Source: Acinetobacter venetianus RAG-1 = CIP 110063 (GTDB lineage Bacteria; Pseudomonadota; Gammaproteobacteria; Pseudomonadales; Moraxellaceae). From it: DNA of 64,000 bases. Location of the stretch: assembly GCF_000368585.1 (NCBI RefSeq), contig NZ_KB849560.1, forward strand, positions 1 through 64,000. Reading direction: 5' to 3'. The notes under the pieces are model-generated. The model worked only from the letters and a program-made list of their open reading frames with translations, searched no databases and was not told the origin of the DNA. The translations under genes were made by a program, and so were the position numbers. Shown piece after piece: positions 60,348 through 64,000 of this stretch (its first letter is position 1; every line of letters begins with the position of its first letter).

Positions 60348-61190
60348 TTATTTCTTTGATTCAATCTCATTGAACAAAGTGACATAAGCAAGGGTCAACT
60401 TATGTTCAGATGCTAAGTGAATCAAGGGTAAATTCTTTTGATGTGATTCTTTCATTAATACAGACGGCGGTAACATTCCCTCTAATACAGGTAAGCCATC
60501 ATCTTTCAACTGTTGAACCACTTCACGAGGTAATTTTGCTTGAGACTGGTACTGATTAACGACAATACCCTCAATCTCTAAGCGATCATTATGATCATCT
60601 TGGGTTTCGATAACATTTTCAATCAAAGTTTGTAACGCACGTTTCGAGAACACGTCACAATCAAATGGAATCAAGACACGGTCGGCCGCAATCAAGGCCG
60701 ATAAAGTGAAGAAATTAAAGGCTGGCGGTGTATCGATATAGATACGATCATAGCGAGCACTGAGCGATTGAATCGAATCACGTAATTTATAAATCTTATG
60801 CTTACTTTCTAAAGCGTGCTCGAGCGCGCCTAAGCTTGGGCTTGCTGGAATCACATCCAAGTTTTCAAAAGAGGTGCGGTGCACATAGCTATCTAAGCCT
60901 TTACCGCGCGGTGCTTTTAAAATCGAGCCAATCGCATTGCCAATCAAGCCCTTTTGTTGCGTTGCACCTAGCACATCTTCAAAGAAATTTTCAATATTTG
61001 GCTCTAATGCCGCTTTATCCGCAGAGTATGTCGCATCTTCACCCAAAAGGTATTGGCTAGAGTTTGCTTGTGGATCAAGATCGATCACTAAGGTTCTAAA
61101 ACCTTGTTTAGCACTAATAGCTGCTAAATTAATCGTAATACTTGATTTCCCTACACCACCTTTTTGGTTAAATACCACACGCGTTAACAT
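60348..61190 (-). CDS. ParA-family ATPase (orphan)
   Basis: A 280-residue MinD/ParA-type ATPase with the deviant Walker A KGGVGKSS (10-17, signature lysine Lys10), Walker A' DLDPQANSS (about 36-44) and Walker B YIDTPPAF (about 150-157). It would bind DNA or a cargo and form dynamic gradients. No parB or parS site is next to it, so it is not the chromosomal segregation pair; it may position another complex. A small lipoprotein gene follows at nine bases. Confidence 0.87.
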   Translation of the reverse strand: MLTRVVFNQKGGVGKSSITINLAAISAKQGFRTLVIDLDPQANSSQYLLGEDATYSADKAALEPNIENFFEDVLGATQQKGLIGNAIGSILKAPRGKGLDSYVHRTSFENLDVIPASPSLGALEHALESKHKIYKLRDSIQSLSARYDRIYIDTPPAFNFFTLSALIAADRVLIPFDCDVFSKRALQTLIENVIETQDDHNDRLEIEGIVVNQYQSQAKLPREVVQQLKDDGLPVLEGMLPPSVLMKESHQKNLPLIHLASEHKLTLAYVTLFNEIESKK

Positions 61191-61272
61191 GACTTCCCTC
61201 TACAAGATTTTTTTGTAAACTGCACGCAGTTTAACCTAGTGCCAAAACAATTACTAAAACAATGTCAAACAA

Positions 61273-61665
61273 TTACGCAAAAACAGGTTTAATCATCACC
61301 AAGCCAAGGATACCTATCAAAGCCACTGTGCTGATCAATAATCCAGCACGGCGTTGTACCAACAAAACATTGCTATCTTGCTTGTAGGTTTTGCTCATGG
61401 ATGACCATAGGACAAAAAATAAAATGACTTTGGCGTAGAACCATGGTTCAACTACAAAGTTCTTCATAAACAGTAAAACCGCGCCCGTAACAATGATCAG
61501 AGTCAGAGACAAATGTTGTAAACCGACTAAGCTTTTACGCGAGTTAATATTGGGTTGTTGACCCTGTACGCCAATAAACAATGTCGCTGCTCGAGCAACA
61601 AACACGAGAATCAATAAACTCACCGCAGACATATGCACAATCTTGGTAATTAAATGAGCATCCAT
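61273..61665 (-). CDS. SirB2-like membrane protein
   Basis: A 130-residue, four-helix membrane protein from the ATG at 61665 (AAGGA upstream; TTG 6 bases earlier rejected). Pattern of the SirB family: HLITKIVHMSAVSLLILVFVARA, LVGLQHLSLTLIIVTGAVLLF, WFYAKVILFFVLW. Function is unknown despite the old invasion-regulator name. It follows bolA by nine bases and is probably co-transcribed. Confidence 0.82.
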   Translation of the reverse strand: MDAHLITKIVHMSAVSLLILVFVARAATLFIGVQGQQPNINSRKSLVGLQHLSLTLIIVTGAVLLFMKNFVVEPWFYAKVILFFVLWSSMSKTYKQDSNVLLVQRRAGLLISTVALIGILGLVMIKPVFA

Positions 61666-61674
61666 AATCAATCC

Positions 61675-61983
61675 TTATGCCTTAGGTGCGTGTGCGCATT
61701 CAGGACTTGCAGGTGCTTGACCTTGCCACTCGCTTGGAACATAAGCGTGAATCGCTAATGCATGGATACGACCTGGACTCATGAGTTCGGCAGCAACCGC
61801 ATAAATTTTTTGATGGCGTTGTACTAAGCGCAGACCTTGAAACTCTTCACTTACTACAATCACTTTAAAATGTGATTCTTTCCCCGGGAAATATCCACCA
61901 TGCCCAGCAGACTCATTGATTACTTCAAGATGGCTAGGTGCTAATGTTTGTAAGCGTTCAATTAACTGTTGTTCTAAGTTCAT
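61675..61983 (-). CDS. bolA: BolA-family protein
   Basis: A 102-residue BolA/IbaG-type protein with the class II KH-like fold. Conserved parts: SHLEVINESAGHGGYFPGKESHFKVIVVSEEFQG (about 17-50), LVQRHQKIYAVAAELM and the His in RIHALAIHAY (about 72-82). It binds iron-sulfur clusters with monothiol glutaredoxins and affects cell shape and stress response. The C-terminal tail has one Cys (PECAH). Confidence 0.9.
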   Translation of the reverse strand: MNLEQQLIERLQTLAPSHLEVINESAGHGGYFPGKESHFKVIVVSEEFQGLRLVQRHQKIYAVAAELMSPGRIHALAIHAYVPSEWQGQAPASPECAHAPKA

Positions 61984-62188
61984 CAGTCACTCTGTAAGGT
62001 CAGATTGAGATAGGCAATCATTATACATGACAGAAACAGCTCGGTCTGTTGGCATTTCACATGGCTTCAGCAGTGGCTAAATGACCATGAGCATTCAATT
62101 TTTTTCGGAAAATTCTCGACTTTTTCAGCTTTATTATGAAGAAGTGCTTTTATTTTATGCAATTAAACATTTTCTTTGCATAAAGTTG

Positions 62189-62216
62189 TTGACCCTTGTT
62201 TTGCTTAATGTATTAT
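62189..62216 (+). promoter_or_regulatory. Promoter of the tRNA-Gly cluster
   Basis: -35 TTGACC (62189-62194), 16-bp spacer, -10 TATTAT (62211-62216), with a GC-rich discriminator (AGCTGGCACGCG) just before the first tRNA. The short spacer and discriminator are typical of stable-RNA promoters. Confidence 0.75.
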
Positions 62217-62225
62217 AGCTGGCAC

Positions 62226-62301
<76 letters not shown>

Positions 62302-62345
62302 GATTGGTTTTTTAAGTGTAAGTTTTAGTAAAAACTGCTCAATAT

Positions 62346-62421
<76 letters not shown>

Positions 62422-62465
62422 GATTGGTTTTTTAAGTGTAAGTTTTAGTAAAAACTGCTCAATAT

Positions 62466-62541
<76 letters not shown>

Positions 62542-62546
62542 AATTC

Positions 62547-62580
62547 AAAGGCCCTAATCGACATATTAGGGCCTTTTTCT
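62547..62580 (+). terminator. Terminator of the tRNA-Gly cluster
   Basis: A 12-bp stem AAAGGCCCTAAT / ATTAGGGCCTTT with loop CGACAT and a T run. It can also end the convergent MFS gene. Confidence 0.9.
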
Positions 62581-62595
62581 ATATGATACATTCAC

Positions 62596-63963
62596 TTAGG
62601 AATGTTCAGTCATCTTTGCATCCATATCCAATCTTTTTTCGGAAGAATGAGCATGTTGGCTAGAATAATGCTTATCCCTCGGCATAAAACTTGTCGCAAT
62701 AATCGCAACAATAGCCATTGATCCGATATACAGCATAATGAGATAAGGATTTCCTCCACCTATGCTCAATAATTTTGTAGCGATCAATGGTGCAATCCCA
62801 CCGCCAAGAACTCCCGCCAACTGTACCGAAATCGAGATTCCGCTATAGCGGATTTCCGCAGGGAACTGACGTGCGAATAACTGTGCTTGGGGTGCATACA
62901 TAATCGGAAAAACCACACCGATTGCCAAGACAATTGCCGTCCAAACCAAGACAGGGTCTTTGGTATTGAGCATACTAAAGAATGGATAGCTATAGAGCGC
63001 CAACACACATAGCCCAAACATGAACATATTGCGTTGACCGACTTTATCTGACAAATGTCCGCATAACGGCGTCATAAATAAAATCACCACAGCACCGCAC
63101 ATCGTTGCGAATAAAATGTCTTGTCGTGGAACACCAAGCTGAGTCGTGGTGTACGCCAAGGTAAAGGTTGAAGCAAGATAAAACCAAGCATTTTCAGCAG
63201 CACGCGCTAGAATAATAGAAATCAATTGCTTCGGATGTTGTTTAAATACTTGTAAAGCAGGAATTTTAACCTCTTCCGCCTGCTGTTTTACTTTTTCAAA
63301 ATCAGGTGACTCTGGCACTTTAACACGGATATACCAACCCACTGCCAGCAAGACAATACTTGCAAGGAAAGGAATACGCCAACCCCAACTGAATAATGCT
63401 TGTTCGGGTAATAATGAGACTAATCCAAGTGCAACTGATGCGAGTAATAAGCCGCCACCTGTACTGGCTTGAGGTAAACTGCCCCAGAAACCTTTACCAC
63501 CTTCGGGTGCATGTTCAACGGCCATGAGTACCGCACCGCCCCATTCACCACCCATCGCCATACCTTGAATAAATCGTAAGACGACTAAGCAAATTGCAGC
63601 CCAATATCCAATAGACTCATAAGTCGGTAACAGTCCAATCAGTACCGTCGGAATCCCCATCAACATTAATGTTAATAACAACATGGATTTACGACCGATT
63701 TTGTCACCAAAATGACCAAATACCAAACCACCAAGAGGCCGTCCAATAAAACCCACAGCATAGGTGCCAAATGCGGCAAGAACGCCTGTCAGAGGATCAA
63801 GATTTGGGAAGAATAATTTATTAAAAATCAGCGCTGCTGCCGCACCATAGATAAAAAAGTCATACCACTCAATCGTAGTTCCGACCATACTGGAGATACC
63901 CGCCAATCGATGGGATGACTTTTTAGAATTTGAACCGTTTCCATGTAATGTTTGCATCTTCAT
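62596..63963 (-). CDS. MFS transporter, metabolite:H+ symporter (MHS) type
   Basis: A 455-residue, 12-helix proton symporter. MHS features: GTTIEWYDFFIYGAAAALIF (about 28-47), RPLGGLVFGHFGDKIGRKSML (about 75-95), QGMAMGGEWGGAVLMAVEHAP (about 137-157) and VKVPESPDFEKV (about 224-235). Relatives import organic acids, shikimate or proline/betaine; the substrate is not evident. AAAGGAAA lies just before the ATG at 63963; ATG 63957 is an alternative. Complete within the window. Confidence 0.9.
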   Translation of the reverse strand: MKMQTLHGNGSNSKKSSHRLAGISSMVGTTIEWYDFFIYGAAAALIFNKLFFPNLDPLTGVLAAFGTYAVGFIGRPLGGLVFGHFGDKIGRKSMLLLTLMLMGIPTVLIGLLPTYESIGYWAAICLVVLRFIQGMAMGGEWGGAVLMAVEHAPEGGKGFWGSLPQASTGGGLLLASVALGLVSLLPEQALFSWGWRIPFLASIVLLAVGWYIRVKVPESPDFEKVKQQAEEVKIPALQVFKQHPKQLISIILARAAENAWFYLASTFTLAYTTTQLGVPRQDILFATMCGAVVILFMTPLCGHLSDKVGQRNMFMFGLCVLALYSYPFFSMLNTKDPVLVWTAIVLAIGVVFPIMYAPQAQLFARQFPAEIRYSGISISVQLAGVLGGGIAPLIATKLLSIGGGNPYLIMLYIGSMAIVAIIATSFMPRDKHYSSQHAHSSEKRLDMDAKMTEHS

Positions 63964-64000
63964 TTTCCTTTCTTGGAAATTTTTATTCTGAATTTTTATC

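Noticed and set aside
60348..61190. Plasmid-type or chromosomal parAB partition locus
   Set aside because: No parB gene and no parS-like palindromes nearby.

Overview
The window is chromosomal DNA of an Acinetobacter-type gammaproteobacterium (Moraxellaceae). This rests on the 16S/23S sequence character, low-to-moderate GC, the gene families present (BetT, a CrbS-like kinase beside ActP, the DUF445/DedA/BolA set, a dprA-tsaC block) and Acinetobacter-like spacing. The species was not resolved. No phage, insertion sequence, integrase, CRISPR array or toxin-antitoxin pair was recognised. It reads as ordinary core and near-core chromosome with a few less familiar genes.

Layout. 1-5835: an rRNA operon on the minus strand (16S, tRNA-Ile, tRNA-Ala, 23S; the 5S lies beyond the left edge) with two good promoters upstream. 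5836-10607: BCCT choline-type transporter, a small ion-channel-like protein, and a TetR regulator divergent from an MpaB/DUF2236 oxygenase-like gene. 10656-16385: acetate uptake (yjcH-actP) divergent from a large transporter-fused hybrid histidine kinase of CrbS/MxtR type. 16693-20110: an unknown protein, then a TonB-dependent copper receptor (OprC type) with a His-rich DUF2946 partner. 20132-23687: def divergent from lysM-dprA-tsaC. 24079-27906: EamA exporter, TetR, MFS exporter and AraC regulator, with clear palindromic operators. 28039-32038: BtuE-type peroxidase with altered active site, RcnB-like periplasmic protein, lipoprotein, and a 726-residue protein of unknown function with a nuclease-like core and a glycine-rich membrane segment. 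32191-39345: complete ATP synthase operon atpIBEFHAGDC. 39516-42600: zinc uptake and control (znuA divergent from zur-znuC-znuB) with a Zur-type box. 42597-49312: LysE exporter, Dyp peroxidase, malic enzyme, argS and a SPOR-domain protein. 49374-52804: GST, OsmC, pirin, and a PadR-controlled mini-operon with two spaced operators. 53184-57281: Sel1-repeat protein, guaA, DUF445 membrane protein. 57328-61983: small envelope and redox proteins, DedA, LysE, lipoprotein, orphan ParA, SirB-like and BolA. 62226-62541: three identical tRNA-Gly genes in exact 120-bp tandem. 62596-63963: MHS-type MFS transporter.

Several blocks work together: zinc homeostasis (zur/znuABC), acetate uptake and sensing (actP/yjcH/CrbS-like kinase), copper acquisition (oprC/DUF2946), energy conservation (atp operon), and translation (rrn, tRNA genes, def, argS, tsaC). 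The least explained items are the 726-residue nuclease-like membrane protein at 29858-32038, the 255-residue orphan at 16693-17460, the PadR/DUF3861/DUF2798 unit, a possible small RNA at about 23702-23822, and a repeated palindromic element at 48407-48510. Assignments come from reading motifs, not from database searches.
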